Shown: positions 35,533-47,525 of the stretch, piece after piece
Layout of the letters: each line of letters opens with the position of its first letter
Position numbering within the stretch: position 1 is the stretch's first letter
From: Galerina marginata
Lineage: Eukaryota; Basidiomycota; Agaricomycetes; Agaricales; Galerinaceae
Direction: 5' to 3'
Length of the DNA stretch: 64,000 nucleotides
Assembly: GCA_023014335.1 (NCBI GenBank)
Contig: JAECYW010000008.1
Coordinates: 248,001 to 312,000, forward strand
Translations under genes and position numbers: made by a program
Notes under the pieces: generated by a model
What the model saw: only the letters and a program-made list of their open reading frames with translations
What the model was told of the DNA's origin: nothing
Database searches by the model: none

Positions 35533-38080
35533 TTTTAGTACCATGTGCGGCACAAAACTGTACACACCATCACACTGCGGACGCACACAACCCACAGATC
35601 GGTTCGAATGTAAACGGGTCGCGTCGCATGGGTAACTGATGGATGAACTCGATTTGATCGATATTTGTACAGCACCTTGGCCACCATTAAAAATATGCTG
35701 TCGTCCAGTCCTCAATCATTGGGCTACACTTCATCAGAAGCAAAACGCTACTGAAGACGTAGACCAAAGATACGAGCTAGGATAATGGTGGCCAGGGACA
35801 GGACATCGTTGGAACGAGCGAAATCCACAATGGTGATAATGGAGGGTGGAAATTTCAAATGGGTAATTCGCAAACTGGTACTCCGCCGTAGGAGTTGAGT
35901 ATGCGGTTGTTCATCTCGGGCAATATCTGCTCTGTATCGTAGGATACTCTAAGCGTGATCGTAAGGCCGAGATTTGGAGCATGTTCAATCCTAGCAGCGG
36001 ATAGCGGGTATGCGGTATCAGAGTGAACTACTATAGAACATCTATTGAGAAATGTCGTAGAGTTAAGCATCAGGCGGAAGCTCACGGTCTAAGGTTTGGA
36101 GACGAGGGTTGGGGAATTACACGGGCAGTATGGTTCACGCTTTGAATGTAATCTTAAATACTAAAAAACACGTTGGCTCCTCAGACAATTATCAAGACCC
36201 TTTAATTCTGATCCCGAAATTAAAACAACGCCGTCCTCACTTACTCCTCAGTAATTGAGTTCCAACTTCAATCAGGCAATGATTAACCAAGTTAATGGTG
36301 TATTCTTGACAGCGCCGCCTGTTGGCCGGTTCAAAATGAAACGTGTCATAATTTTGATCTAAGGAGTCACGAACGGTCGCACAAGGCAGGGTATTAGACC
36401 GCCTACTTAGACAGAAAAATGGATCGTCATAGACATATGAGAAGTAGGCGATAATCATCAGTGAGTGCGTAGGGAGTAAGGGCGGAAACGACCAACACCG
36501 GAGGTAATAATACCATTTTCTTTAAGCCAGGCTGACATTTCCAATGTGGCTCAGGGTACATAAAGAAACACCGTGTCAATATCGATTGAATAACACGGTA
36601 GGCTTCGAACATAGTGGTTACATGTGGTGCTACAGTAGACGAAATGCAGACGAATATCCGTCCAAAAAAGAATCAGCGAACTTGAAACACAGATGGTAAC
36701 AAATAACGGAACGCGGAGCTCAAGCACTCGGATCTATGACACCTTCTGCGACGCCATAAATTTTGATGGATCCTACGTCCCTGCAGGAGGGCAAACCGGA
36801 CAACAATATGGCAGTGAAGGTCGGCACCCAGGAGGCCTGCCCACATTGTTCAATGCTACTATCGTGAAACGTTAGAAAGTTCAGACAAACGAGAATTTCA
36901 AAAGGCCGACGTACAGAGTTCTAAAATGTTGATAACGTCGAAGGATGGGGACATTCTACTTGTGGAGAGAGAGCGTCAGCAAGACGAATTACAACACCGA
37001 TAATTTAAGAAACAGTAGAAAGACAGAAATCGAAAAAGGAGAGCAAAAGCAAGCGGAAAAAAACACGAACCAATATTGATATCGTTGCTATCCGGACAGA
37101 AATTCGCGTCGTGCGAGGGCCCAAAGAGAAGTGCAAGCTGACAACGGAAAGAAAATCTTTGAATGTCTCCTACATTCTGGCCGCAACGTGGTCGTAATAT
37201 CTGTCTGTAGAAAGAGGATGTAGGGGGAAAACCAAGCGACGGGAAAACAGGAGCAGGAAGCGAACAATTTGGAACGCCAACCTTTAGCACCCTTATGAAT
37301 AACTCAACCCGCAAGGTTGCCAGTTCATGGCCACCGTCATTGGTGCCGCCAGATTTCGTGAGGCAGAGAATACTTAACGAAACAATCCCTGTTGGTCGCC
37401 TCCTGCACAGAGTCCACTAGAAGTTGAATATTTGATTGTGAGTGAAATCTACTGAGTAACCTTACGCCGATCGAAGCTGGATCGAAGATGCCTTAGTTGA
37501 TGCTGAGGTTCACTGTCAAGGAAATAGAGGGATAAGAGCAAGACGCTTTCTGTTCCATAAGAGATACGTTCCAGAGCGGAGGGGCGACCTTGACACATAG
37601 AGAGCTCACTGGGAGCGATATTATGGGGGAAAGGGAAGAAAAAATTGATGGCAATTGAGGGCGGTTTCTCACACACCCTTGATATTTAGGGGAGGCTACT
37701 GCTTTGCGTCTCTGTCTTGGTCCTTTGAACCCAATACCGGCAAGACGCTTCAGAAAACGGCCTAGTCAGAGTTGGGATAGTCTAAAAGATACGAAATTTG
37801 CTAGAGGAGCTAAGTTGATATGGATAGTAAGTTATCTGAACAAAAAGAGGGTGATTAAATTCACCTCGAGTTGGCGGTTAAAACCCGGCGCGGGAGGGGG
37901 AAAGCAAGATGGGGCGGTGTTAGGCACCACCCTCGATAACTCAAGTGCTCTGTCGAAGTCCGGGGCATTCCGCACGACTTTGTGCTTGGACTTCCAATTC
38001 GCAATTTAGCAGTCCCTAAAGAATTGACGGTGCGTTAGAATCAGATTAAGACTCGAGAGCAGGGAAACTGAGTTACGTAC
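35533..38080. other. Gene-poor stretch
   Basis: No frame with recognisable motifs. The only structure seen is the block at 37301-37435, repeated at 49965-50100. Confidence 0.4.
37301..37435 (+). repeat. Short dispersed repeat, copy 1
   Basis: Shares ATAACTCAACCC.CAAGGT, GCCAGTTCA.TGGCC, GAGGCAGAGA, CTTAACGAAAC.ATCCCTGTTGGTCG-like stretches and GAATATTTGAT.GTGAGTG with 49965-50100, in the same order and orientation and at nearly the same spacing. Confidence 0.75.
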
Positions 38081-38089
38081 TTGGAGCAA

Positions 38090-38770
38090 TACATCTTATG
38101 AGAGTGCTTCTTTCTGTGTCCCGCTTGAAACGTTGCTGACAGCTGCTGACCTTCTTTGCAGAGCGTTCTTCGAACACTGCTTTATCTTTGGGTCTTCCTC
38201 TAGACAACGCCTCGTTCTGAAACTGACTAGGTTCCTTCTTAAGCAAAATAGGCGCTGCTTTGAGGGCTGGTACTGCGAGTAAGTCGCTATCAGGGAACGA
38301 GTGGATTGTGTAGTCGAGAGCGTGTGCTGGAAAAGAAGAAAATAATTAGTGGGATCTCGATGGAACAGGGTAGAAACAAACTGATAATCTTAGTACGGAG
38401 GACCAGAATATTGAATATCGGCCAGAGTTAGCCTTTCAACATCGTCCGTATTATCTCCGTGGGCGCTCTGGACGTGATCCCATTCTTCGTTGTTGTTGAG
38501 ATACTTTCTACAGGGATAATATTCGTCAGGATCGTAGTGTTTGATTGAAAATAGTTGCACGTACGGTTCAGTTGGGATTACCGACAGGTCCTGGGGCGCT
38601 ATGGCCTGGAGTCACTCACTGTCCAAGTTTCAAACACGTCGCATGTAGTTTCAACAAAAAGGCGTTGATCACTTACATTACGCAACACGAAGCTCTTTGG
38701 CGCAGCAGAGGCGAGCCTTGTTGAGATTCGGAGAAATAGCACACGCGCCAGCTACATATTCCGATGAGTA
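38090..38770 (-). other. Possible degenerate or unrecognised multi-exon gene
   Basis: Three minus-strand stretches read like coding exons with plausible splice sites. The first, LARVLFLRISTRLASAAPKS then FVLRN (about 38757-38684), resembles a mitochondrial presequence and ends at a GTAAGTGATC donor. The second runs from AIAPQDLSVIPTEPYVQLFS to VERLTLADIQYS (about 38609-38390). The third runs from ALDYTIHSFPDSDLLAVPAL to RCIAPST (about 38325-38080). Stops between the second and third and a missing clean start leave the model incomplete. I do not recognise the family; decay is as likely as mis-called introns. Confidence 0.3.
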
Positions 38771-38874
38771 CATGCTTCTCGCAAACTGAAACAGGAGCTG
38801 AGAGCCATGTATTGGCTAGACCTTGCTGGCTGCTGCGAAAGTCTTAGTAGATCGAGTTAGGCCAGTAGCGACAT

Positions 38875-39321
38875 TCAAGTTTGACCTACAGAAAGCACAC
38901 AACCCAGGTGGAGACCAGGCGCTGCAATCCGCATAGCGTTTTCTTCATCCATGCAAACTCCTCGAGGTTGTCCTGAGCGATTCGCTTCCATAAGACCGCG
39001 CTCCGCAAAGGCGGTATTTTTGAAGAACACTTCTGCGGTGGTGATGATGGACTTTTGCTGGAATGAGCCTCGGGTGCATCCTCCCACTCCTTTGGGAAAA
39101 ATTTTGCTTGATAGCAGGGGGGGAAAGCTATAGTATGTCGACATGATGATGGCTGAAATCTCCGTCTGAACATTGATCCGCACAAGGATCAACCGTTTGG
39201 ACACGTGATGAACGGTAAACTGCCCCCTTGCTGTCTGCCACAATGACCGACGAACTTCCACTGCTCTTGTCTTCGTATTTGTCTGCTCATTTTCAATGTT
39301 AACCTTGAGGTCGACCTTCAC
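38875..39321 (-). other. Open frame of 148 codons, coding status unknown
   Basis: A continuous frame starts MKVDLKVNIENEQTNTKTRA and ends LHLGCVLSVGQT. It has no signal peptide, membrane segment or known motif. The alternative frame over the same DNA is also open for 99 codons, which weakens the case. It is listed because it is among the longest frames in an otherwise empty stretch. Confidence 0.22.
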
Positions 39322-39329
39322 GTCCGCCG

Positions 39330-40925
39330 TATTGTACTCATCTCCTCATCGTCAACATCGCCGCCCCTAGTCCAATCTCAAACTGCTTGTCCACATCGAG
39401 TTCAAATACAAGACCGAACCACTCTGTTTACCGCCTGACTCCTTCTCGGATCTCAGATATCAAATGTAAGTCTAATTCTCATAGCCCAAGATACTCGTTT
39501 CTCTGTTAATTTGTAATTTATGAACACTGGCTGGAGCTGAGCGCTGATCTCCGACTGCGAACTGCACACTACTGGGGACGTTTCTTCCCGATGTCGGCTT
39601 TGGGGTTGGCTGTACTGGAGGAGAAGAGTGTGAGAAGATGGGACTGGTTATAAAGCAAGCGCGGTGCTCCATTGCTACCTCGACTGGACGTGGACTCGGT
39701 CGACTTCAGCTTCACCTCGCCACTTCCTCGTATCATCCACGTCCTCAGCAAAGCTGAGTAGTCCGACGACAGAGATGGCTTTTAAACCAGTCCCGTCACA
39801 GGCATCCTCTAGACTTTCTTCTTCCGTGACCACGTTGATTCAAAGTCGGGGTTGTTCCGATTCCGTACTCTTTATCTTCTCTCTCGGAGCTAATCCTGCT
39901 ATGCCTTTTATAGAGGCGACAATTAACCTGATGGTACATTTGGGTACGATAGCCGACGGCGTAGGTGGACAGAAGAAGGTGGTGCCTAACTGAAGAGTGG
40001 TGATAACTACGCGTTCGAATGACGCCTACCTCGTCGACGTCTTGCCTGCCTGGACGGTGACCACAGCAAGTTTTAATATTTCTGTTCAAATTCGGAACTA
40101 ACTTTCGCATACAGGATGAGATGACGATCGCCAACTTGTGCGAGCCTCACCGCCACTTCAGGTGTTGCTGTGGAGTAGGTCCTGACAGGCCTAGATCAAC
40201 GGCTCGGAACCCCACGACGGATGACTGGACGCTGACCGCTCGAATGCCAGCCTCGACAATCGTAACGGGTAGCGACTGTGTACCTTCGCTATAGCGATAG
40301 GCGACGACACCTGGTACCTGGTTTTTCTAGTATTCGAAGCGGTCTTACTCATATTCATGCTTAGCCTCGACACCAGCCTCATAACGACGAAACGACGATA
40401 GTTGCGTGCATGATTGAATTGTGCATTGCATATAGTCCTCGTGCTCGCCGACGAAAGGAAAAAGGCGGACGAAGGTGTGCACGTAGGTCTAAAGACGAAT
40501 GTTGAGCGTAGGTACTTTCGAGCAGTTTCATGTTCTCACCCAAAACTTTTTTCTAAATCCATGTGGGCAAAACCACTTATTCATCGCGACTGCTTTCCTT
40601 CTTCTACTGATTACGGACCGACGAACGGGGCTCCTCCTTATCCCTGCTTTAATTGCGAATAAATAATGGGTATATCGGCTGCGAGATTTTGTCGGGAAGT
40701 CAGGAAGCAAAGGCAGAATATAAGTCCCCTGTTATGGATCTCTGGTACGTGTATATGCTATGCTATGATATTAACATGTTTGATTCTACATTACGTGGCC
40801 ATTAATACTCCCCGTGATCTTTTCCGCTTGTTTCCTCGTCTTCAACCAATTAAGCAACGCAATTTCCCGGATATTGCCAGCTGATCCGCACGTACCTACA
40901 CATAGTCGCTACTCTAAATTAGTCC
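39330..40925. other. Intergenic region, no gene recognised
   Basis: Frames here reach about 110 codons (39664-39993, plus strand, with LGANPAMPFIEATINLMVHL) but show no motif, clear start context or consistent splice partners. Confidence 0.35.
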
Positions 40926-41675
40926 CTAACCACTCTGGCCTTGGAATCCACAGTTATTCTCCGCGCCGCCATTAACTTTCCGGGTGTTGAAAGCAACCTG
41001 TCCAACACAGTCACCGTACTCAAACGAGAGACTCTGCGTACCAACAGATCCTGCGTGTGTGGTGCTCGGGCTCCCGAAGATGGTCATCTGGTATGGAAGG
41101 TGCGCACAGTGGTTCGGCGGCTCGCCGCCATTCCAGGGGTACCACTCAACAAAGCCCGTTTGACTGCCTCTAATCCCCTGCGAGCCTGCCGGAAGGGTGA
41201 ACCTCCCGATGTGGATACGCTTCCCGGTGACGGTGTCGACCGCGGTACCGACCCAGACCCTGTTCCCGGTCGTTTTGACCTCGAAATTGTATTTGCGACC
41301 GTACACGCCGTTCCAGTCGACGCTGCACGACACCCCAGGGCCGCCATCGGCATCAGAGCTGCAGTTCGGGTCGGTAGTGGTGGTGCCGGAAATGAAGCTC
41401 GAGAAGACGCCATGGAGGATGGCTTTCCCGCCGCGGTTGTGGCGTGGCTGAATGCCGGTGTATCCAATATCGCTATCCCTCCCGAAGGCGAATTGCTGAG
41501 CGAAGAAGTAGCCGGGGATATGTTCAGTCTCGACGATGGTGATGGGGAAGGTGATATCTGTGAGCCCCGTGGAGGGTACATCGGTGACGGACCAGCTGGA
41601 GCCAACCAAGGCGTGCGCCGCGGGTAGGACACTGAGCAGCGACGCGACGAGAGTGAGGTAACCGGAGAGTTTCAT
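40926..41675 (-). CDS. Secreted DUF3472-like protein
   Basis: Intron-free gene of 249 codons. It starts MKLSGYLTLVASLLSVLPAA followed by HALVG, a classical signal peptide. The mature part reads FFAQQFAFGRDSDIGYTGIQ, then VSCSVDWNGVYGRKYNFEV, GKRIHIGRFTLPAGSQGIRG, FVEWYPWNGGEPPNHC, FGSPSTTHAGSVGTQSLSFE, YGDCVGQVAFNT and ENNCGFQGQ. The GYTGIQ...ILHGVFSS and IHIGRF...GFVEWY blocks match my memory of the DUF3472 family of extracellular proteins, whose function is not established. Four cysteines could form two disulfides. The in-frame extension upstream of 41675 lacks a better start, and TATAAAG lies about 80 bp upstream of the chosen ATG. Confidence 0.82.
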   Translation of the reverse strand: MKLSGYLTLVASLLSVLPAAHALVGSSWSVTDVPSTGLTDITFPITIVETEHIPGYFFAQQFAFGRDSDIGYTGIQPRHNRGGKAILHGVFSSFISGTTTTDPNCSSDADGGPGVSCSVDWNGVYGRKYNFEVKTTGNRVWVGTAVDTVTGKRIHIGRFTLPAGSQGIRGSQTGFVEWYPWNGGEPPNHCAHLPYQMTIFGSPSTTHAGSVGTQSLSFEYGDCVGQVAFNTRKVNGGAENNCGFQGQSG

Positions 41676-41752
41676 CGTCAATGTGGAAAGCTGGTTTGAC
41701 TGTGAAGTACGATTTGTGGTGGATTCCTGCAGCACTCCTCGTTTGCCGTTGG

Positions 41753-41759
41753 CTTTATA
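41753..41759 (-). promoter_or_regulatory. TATA box of the DUF3472-like gene
   Basis: CTATAAAG on the minus strand about 80 bp before the start codon at 41675, a spacing like that of the secreted peptide genes. Confidence 0.55.
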
Positions 41760-41898
41760 GTAAGTTTGAAAGGTGACAGCAACCCTGCAGTGTGATGCAA
41801 TGACCAACAAGCTTTCAAGTTAACATCACCGCGATTCACGAACATCACCACCGCACTAAGTTTGCAAACGCCACATTTCTCTCGGGCCAACATATATT

Positions 41899-42248
41899 CT
41901 AGGGAACTTATCTGTTCGGATGCGAAATACGAGACTGTTGCGTAAGTATCTTCATTATTGCAGGAGCATTATTCCTGTCTGATCACTTTAGCTCCCCCGA
42001 CGTCTCTTGCTTACCGTATTCGCATTGCCCGCCTCTTATCTCGCTCCCATTAATACCGTATAATAAGCCCAAATTTAATACTGGAATATGGTTACGTTTA
42101 TCCAAAACATGTCTATCTCTAAGCGCCAGAAAGCGTATCAGTATAACAGGCTAAGAGAAGAGGGCGTCGTTTTCAGTACTAAAGAGTTCAGTTTTGCGAT
42201 CAAAATTAAAATACGTATGCCCGTATTTCGCATCCGAATAGTCCCTAG
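41899..42248. mobile_element. 350-bp TIR element (MITE-like)
   Basis: The left end reads CTAGGGAACTTATC then TGTTCGGATGCGAAATACG; the right end, on the other strand, reads CTAGGGACTATTCGG then ATGCGAAATACG. The inverted ends match for about 28 bases with one short gap. The interior is AT-rich with no coding frame. I see no target duplication, so the superfamily is open. Confidence 0.7.
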
Positions 42249-44280
42249 TGACAGTCAAAATGGGTAACCTGCAAATGCAATTGCGGTCCAGAAGCATGCT
42301 GTATGGGCATTCTTGCGCTCTTCTACATCGGTTTGTTTTCCTTCTGGGGAAGTCTCAACACTCTTCGGGTACTGGCAATGTCAACTTGCACCAAGTTTGT
42401 TTGGAGGCTCCCGGAGGCGTCCATTGCTCTCCTAAGTTATCTAAGTTACCATCAACTTGAAGCTTTAAATTATTGGAAGAAGTCGCCTGTGGCAAGGGTA
42501 AACAGTTGACCAAGAAAGCTGTCGCGAAATACGAGTTCGGACCAGATTCGAGGCTCGATAAATATTATCATGGTCAAATGCAACGTGTGAATCCCCGTTG
42601 TCAGCTCCGTCTATTTCAATTCCAATTTCACTGACCCTCCTCGTCCCTCACCTTGCCCTCACCGATATTTGACGTTCCTCGATATGAGTATATATTCTTG
42701 TTAAATTGCCGTGGCGGCTTTTCGAACTTGCGCCTTGACACGCGCCTAATTGCGTGGTCGGGTTACGATGAGCCATTGTTCGGCTGTGTTCGGACGAATC
42801 GGACCTCAGAATCTAATGTCCGTTGGCAATCAACGACAAATTGTGCCTGTCTTACTTACTTTTCGCAAACTCCCAACTTGACATTGACACCGTTTACTGG
42901 CACTTTTGCGATACTCATAGCCAGACCTTCCAGAAGAAACGTTTCGTTAAGCTAGCATGGAATTGGTGAGCATCTACCTTTCCATTGCTTCGATGTCAGG
43001 CTGTGTCAAGCAATGAAGGATTCTTCCAGGCAGTGAGGAAATTTTAACCGTCGACAATAGACTTTGTTCGTTGTGCCTGTACCAAGAATATGTGATCGAA
43101 TCTCAGTAAGATATTCATCTTTTTGGACTCGTTTAGTTCAAATCCTCATTCTTACCAGACAACTTCGCTGTACCAGAATTCCGGATCTCAACTCTGGACG
43201 CAGGAGAATGAAAGCGAAACGCTCGCTTCTCGTGCCGCCCGTCGACTTCATCCCCGTTTCGCAGTTACTATGCACATCTTGTGCTCCTAGGGTTAGACCG
43301 CCGACCCTCAGTCAGCTATACTATACGCCTCTACATACTCAGAGTCTACATATAATTAAGCTCGGGCTCTGTTGAGAGCCCCCGGATCGAGTGGGAAACT
43401 CAAGGCTGCGCATGCGCTCTCTAGTGGTTTCTGCTGCTCAGTGTCACAGTAGGGTGAGCAGGAATTCTTCGAAAGCCGGAGGACTAGGAGTTGAGGACGT
43501 CCGAGATTTTGTGCTGCATCTCGAGTACGAGGTGAATCATTAATATTCCCAAAATTTCTTCTTCTACTCACAGAATGGCTTTCTCATTTCGGACAGGCCA
43601 GACCGAGTTTGACGGCGATTACAATAGATAGCCATGAGGTCGACCATGTTGTCTTGTCTCAAGGACTGCGCTCGTAATGTAAACGGCCCATGGGGTTGAA
43701 TCTAGATGCAGAGGAATTAACATGGGTGGTGAGGAACTGGGCGGCTGATACAGACGACCCCAGCGCGATAGTAAACCCATAAGTAAATATCTGCATTTTT
43801 TCGGTGAAGAAAACTGAGACGATTGTATGCAGGTTCAATGAGATTTGGAGCATGCTCACGGCGCCGCCTGTCCATACGCTCAGGCGATGGCCGACCAACT
43901 AACTGAGCTGGATTGATACCTTAGGTACTGATGGGGCCCGATACAACCTGATGTGCTGGCCTGTAACATGTTCACCCCGTTAAGCGAAATATAACGGGGG
44001 AAACTGGCCGTGTAGGTGTGTCAGAAGGTCACTCCAGTGCGCCTTATTCTATGTTGAATGAATTAAGCAGGATCAATGTCGCAGAATGGACGAGAATGAG
44101 AATTATTTGAGGTTTACACACGGGACGTACAGTGGCGACGAACTCCTCTTTCATCTCAGTGGAGCGAAGCCGATACTGTGGATGAGTGCGTTCATCTTAT
44201 GGTTACTTTGATGGTCGGTCTAACGGGTAGATTTTTGTCTCTACCAATTCTAAAATTAGGTGCCCACCATATGTACGTCT
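42249..44280. other. Intergenic region, no gene recognised
   Basis: Short frames only. A minus-strand frame at 43659-43898 (QISLNLHTIVSVFF ... YGFTIALGSSVSAAQF) has hydrophobic stretches and could be a relic exon of a membrane protein. A perfect small hairpin, GGGCTCTGTTGAGAGCCC, lies at about 43364. Confidence 0.35.
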
Positions 44281-44315
44281 GCATCACCTGGATATAAATA
44301 ACCGCAATGAGCGGC

Positions 44316-44322
44316 TATATAA
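44316..44322 (+). promoter_or_regulatory. TATA box of secreted peptide gene B
   Basis: TATATAA within GCGGCTATATAATATG, about 80 bp before the start codon at 44398; conserved with copy A. Confidence 0.65.
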
Positions 44323-44397
44323 TATGAGCCGGCAATATCGATTCTTCAGTTATCCTTCGAATCAACACTACGTTCCTACTTACTACGAAACACCACC

Positions 44398-44704
44398 ATG
44401 AAGCTGCTCCAAGTCGTATCACTCGCCCTTCCTCTTCTACTCGCCTCTCCCGCACTTTCCGCCGCCAACATCTGCTGCGTCGAAATCGCGGGAGGATCCT
44501 GCGATAGGGTCGAAGCCCCAGCTTCAAGCGTTGCTCTGCTCGCAGACCCATCAATCAAGCTCGTCAACAAGGAAGGAAAGGCAGTCTCTCCAGAGGCGTG
44601 TTGCTGCGTCGCCCCCAACCCTCTCAATTGCCGTAACCTCTGCGGGGTAAGGTTTCCTCTCTCGCTTAGTGATGCAACTCAGAGCTAATAATTCTCAGCC
44701 CTAA
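44398..44704 (+). CDS. Small secreted cysteine-rich protein, copy B
   Basis: Signal peptide MKLLQVVSLALPLLLASPAL, then a mature peptide of about 65 residues with eight cysteines arranged ICCV, SCD, ACCCV, NC, LCG. A GTAAGG donor follows NLCG and the TTCTCAG acceptor leads to CCC TAA, so the protein ends NLCGP. The cysteine order does not match hydrophobins (C-CC-C-C-CC-C). It is a paralogue of copy A; by hand I count about 12 replacement and 4 silent codon differences in the first exon. A secreted or wall-associated role is inference from the signal peptide only. Confidence 0.75.
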
Positions 44705-47525
44705 TCTCCAAGGTCTTTCAATCGTGACTACATTCACAGATGTCGGAGAAACAAAGGCCAGGGAAGAATATTATTTAATTGGGTAGAGAATATTTGTAAA
44801 GATACATACATTCGAGAAACAGATATGAATATATGCTGCGACTCGGATAAAAGACCATCCGCGACGACTGCAATTAAGATATCAGAAATAACCAAATGGA
44901 AGAACTGAACAGAAGGTGTTGGACACTTGAAATCAGCAGGGTGAACAAAGATATGAAAAGGATCGAGGAAGCCAACAAACGTAAGCTTAAGATGAGACGA
45001 AATTTTGCTGGCAAAGACAGGGAAATGTAGGTGTGACAAAAGCGATAATCACCAAATAGTCAAAAGGGATAACAAAAAGCGACTGCCATGACCCAAGGAA
45101 GAACGAGCTCTGAAGGCAAAAGAAAGTAACATCAAGGCGACATCAATAGAATGAATACAAGTCGGGACCATGCCCGAGAGATAGATGTGCATCCAAGCAG
45201 TCAACGTCGAACCCAAAGAGAAGTCGAATCGACACTGGCCTAAGACCACGAAATCACGAGCGTAAACGCAAAAACTGCAGTCAAAATCAGTCAAACGCAA
45301 TGACAAGCGGAGAGAAACGAGCTCATGATCGAGCAAATAGCCAAAAACGAGACAAAAGCAGGGAAAAATGGAACGAAAAAGGAAGAAATACTTAAGAAGC
45401 CACATCGCGTATTCCACCTCCCCAGGGCGAAGGACTAATGCCAGGACAAGTCCCGCCAATGTACCACCACGTCACAGCGCCGCTGTATAGATCAAACCAC
45501 AAGCAGTGGTAAAAGCAACAGTAGCAGCGCAAATTCGCATGCTGAGCGGAGCACTAGCGGGAAAAATTACCGGCACCATCACTCCACCGCGACACCTTTC
45601 CGAGTTTCTGTCGCGTGTAAGGTCAGCCAGGCCAAACTTGAATCACAAGCACGCACTTGGTCCTTCCAATCCAACATTAATAACAATAGAACTTGTGCTG
45701 GATACGCCTATGTAACAAAATATACTGAACGGCGTAGCCTGGAAACGAACAAATTGAACATTGAACCAGCACCAGCGGCGACGGCCCCAGCTGGGTTTAA
45801 TTGTGGCAGGAATACTGGTGGCAACGTTAGTGAAGCAGGTAATGACTGCCACAGTGGAGCTGGACGGCCGTTGGTCATAAGTTCGTCAGTAGCGATGGGC
45901 CTGGTGCAGCACGGGCAATGATGGAAGGAGTGGGCAAGCTCTCTGTTCGAAAGTGGATGTGATGGCGTCAAAAAATATGTAAATGGCGAACACAATGACA
46001 GTTGAATTCGCGTCGAGTATTCGTGAGCTTTGGATGGGAACGCCCCTGCGAGCGCACTCGAACGAGCAAGCAAAAGGCGTCTTTACGTCCATCCATCCAA
46101 GAGGATATTGCCAAGCAGCAAGGGCAATGGCAGCAGCTGAGAGTGAGGCCGAAATCGTAATCCTCCGCCCGATTCAGCGAGATATAGGCGGACGCAGCCG
46201 CAGTCGAACTTGATGATAAGGCTGGGGATGAAACGAGAGATGGAGATGAATTTTTGCCGGCTGGGCAAATAAACGCAATCACCTGTTCGTCGTCCTCCTT
46301 CGACTTGATGGAGTTTTTTTTGGCAACACTCCTCCGTCGCACAACTCTCAATTCATCCGATGTACGCTCGAGCTCGAACGAAAAGGATCAATAGCAACGG
46401 ATCCATCAGCAGTGCCTGCCTTGGCTCCAGTGAAGCCCATGCACCACTGAGTCGGGCAGCAGAGAACGCCGCGTGGCTTAACGCGGACGCAACATCAGCC
46501 GGGGACGATCAATGGAAGGTCCTCCAGCAGTGAACGTGCCGGTCCCGCTGGCAGCTTCGGTTTAAATTTTTGCCACGTATATGCGGGCGGCTAGGTTTGT
46601 CGACGTAGCTCTGCGGCTTCTGCGGCTTTTTCTGTTCCGACGAGCGAAAGAGAGGCCACCAGCACCGACAGTATCAGAGCATTAGGTTCGGCATTGGTAG
46701 GGAGTAAAGGTCGTGATGACGAAGGTAGAGGAAGTAGCAGGTCAACGGTTGGGGACGACACGCAGACAAGCCTCCAATAACAACAAAAGCACCAGCTAGC
46801 TTGCTCTAGATTTCGGCCTGACAAGCGGTGATGGGGGACGTGGCGCTGTTAAGCTTGTCACCCGAAGTGCCGCTTTCCCTAAGGACAACGAGGATGAAGC
46901 GAGGTTAAATTCGGCTAAAAAATCAGATTTTATTTTATTAAGTCCTATCACCTAACGAAGGAGAGGGTATCTGATCGTAAAAGTAGTCAGCACGCTGAAT
47001 TGCAATAGGGAAACTCGGCAAAAAAGGTGCTATGCACGAGAAACGAGCAGGTCATAAAAAGACCACTCCAAAAAATAAAATGGGGGAAGACACAAATACG
47101 GTGAAACGTACTGCTTTCAGTCGGGAAGGATCCAGGTCGAAGGCAATATTCTCGCCTAAAAACATGTTGAAAAACGTCAAGAAAAATGCTTGCAGCAGAA
47201 AAGCTCCGCGATGTACCTTAGAAGCAGTAATGAACGGCAAAAGTTCAGTAAACCATAACAGCGCGACCATCGAGAAATCCCGCAGCATAAGCCCGTCTAC
47301 TTATAAAGGGCTTATAACATCCAGATAGCTTGGCCCGAGCAAATTGCTGAGGGACAAGGATATAACATCGGGCATAGTGAGTGCATACGACAAGCAAGAG
47401 TAAGCAGCAGGTAGTGGGGAGAAAGGAAGAAAGGAAGAAAGAATTCAATATTCAATGGCAGCCGAAGGCCCTGGAGCCTGATCGTAAGATGTGCACGGAC
47501 CAATTCCTGATCGCTCCCGGCTGAT

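Larger units (their letters stand above)
44290..47525 (+). repeat. 3.3-kb dispersed repeat, copy B
   Basis: Inverted relative to copy A (9261-12645) and collinear with it over the whole length, from the TATA region of the peptide gene (44316) to CGCTCCCGGCTGAT at about 47522. The block 47040-47290 is nearly identical to 9521-9742 of copy A when reversed. Nothing in it resembles a transposase or reverse transcriptase. Confidence 0.85.

Noticed and set aside
40941..41627. Plus-strand frame of 228 codons opposite the DUF3472-like gene
   Set aside because: It is the GC-rich shadow of the minus-strand gene, which has a signal peptide and family motifs; the antisense frame has none.
43130..43160. 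AGTTCAAATCC as the B box of a tRNA gene
   Set aside because: No matching A box, acceptor stem or anticodon arm could be folded around it.
44398..44704. Secreted cysteine-rich peptide as a hydrophobin
   Set aside because: It has eight cysteines but the order CC, C, CCC, C, C does not fit the hydrophobin C-CC-C-C-CC-C pattern and the spacing is wrong.
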